Shown one piece after another: positions 4,918 through 5,023 of a stretch of 5,023 nucleotides of DNA. The notes under the pieces are model-generated. The model was not told the DNA's origin and made no database searches. It worked only from the letters and a program-made list of their open reading frames with translations. How positions within the stretch are numbered: position 1 is the first letter of the stretch; every line of letters begins with the position of its first letter. This DNA comes from Thermoplasmata archaeon (GTDB taxonomy: Archaea > Thermoplasmatota > E2 > UBA202 > JdFR-43), in assembly GCA_021158865.1 (NCBI GenBank), contig JAGGSX010000210.1, positions 1-5,023 of the forward strand, read 5' to 3'. The position numbers and the translations under genes are program-made.

Positions 4918-5023
4918 ATGAAAAGATTTAATAGAAAATTAACAATCTTTTTGTTTGTGATATTGGCTTTTATATTATCAACAATGGCTTCGAAAGAATA
5001 TAATCAAAAGAATACAGCAATGG
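4918..5023 (+). CDS. N-terminus of a secreted or membrane-anchored protein (3'-partial)
   Basis: Only the first 35 codons are inside the window. They encode a typical signal sequence: a basic n-region (MKRFNRK), a hydrophobic core of about 15 residues (LTIFLFVILAFILST), then MASKEYNQ, with a possible signal peptidase site after Thr-Met-Ala. The frame stays open to the window edge. What the mature protein does cannot be told. An in-frame ATG at 4912 would add Met-Asn, but box A spacing supports 4918. The gene is divergent from the glycosyltransferase gene and shares a matched promoter region with it. Both products probably act at the cell envelope, which is suggestive but not evidence of a shared pathway. 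Confidence 0.68.
   Translation, partial: MKRFNRKLTIFLFVILAFILSTMASKEYNQKNTAM

Overview
This AT-rich window reads as archaeal chromosome, most likely euryarchaeal in the broad sense; the small Met-rich protein and the enzyme types would fit a Thermoplasmata-like lineage, but I cannot fix the taxon from sequence alone. Three things support an archaeon. TTTATA-type box A elements sit at archaeal distances from start codons that mostly lack Shine-Dalgarno sequences. One gene encodes a small stand-alone Toprim protein of the archaeal UPF0292 type. Another encodes a polyprenyl-phosphate glycosyltransferase fused to a GtrA membrane domain. Every gap between genes is about 100 bases or less, and I see no rRNA, tRNA, CRISPR array or transposon.

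Layout from left to right. (1) 4-1284 (+) is a multidomain protein: a duplicated N-terminal alpha-helical module, a pair of HEAT-like repeats, an Ile-zipper coiled coil and a C-terminal Mrr-like PD-(D/E)XK nuclease domain. Its reading frame is open to the window edge, so it may begin further left. (2) 1318-1620 (-) is a small unrecognised protein with a Met-rich centre, convergent with gene 1. (3) 1709-3055, 3052-3348 and 3338-3739 (+) form an overlapping three-gene operon: malic enzyme, a DUF167/YggU-family protein and a Toprim protein. (4) 3740-4813 (-) is the glycosyltransferase-GtrA fusion, convergent with the operon with no base between the two stop codons. (5) 4918 to the edge (+) is the first 35 codons of a protein with a signal peptide, divergent from gene 4.

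Two divergent intergenic regions carry matched, inverted box A elements. Between the small protein and the malic enzyme gene, the two boxes are only 24 bp apart centre to centre, so the promoters probably compete. Between the glycosyltransferase and the secreted-protein gene, both boxes lie 24.5 bases from their start codons, as expected for leaderless transcripts.

The malic enzyme joins central carbon metabolism (malate to pyruvate plus reducing power), while the glycosyltransferase belongs to cell-surface glycan synthesis. These genes look like ordinary housekeeping. The only candidate for an accessory or defence-type function is the nuclease-domain protein at the left edge. Its architecture is the most unusual feature here, but no partner gene that would make it a system is visible in the window.
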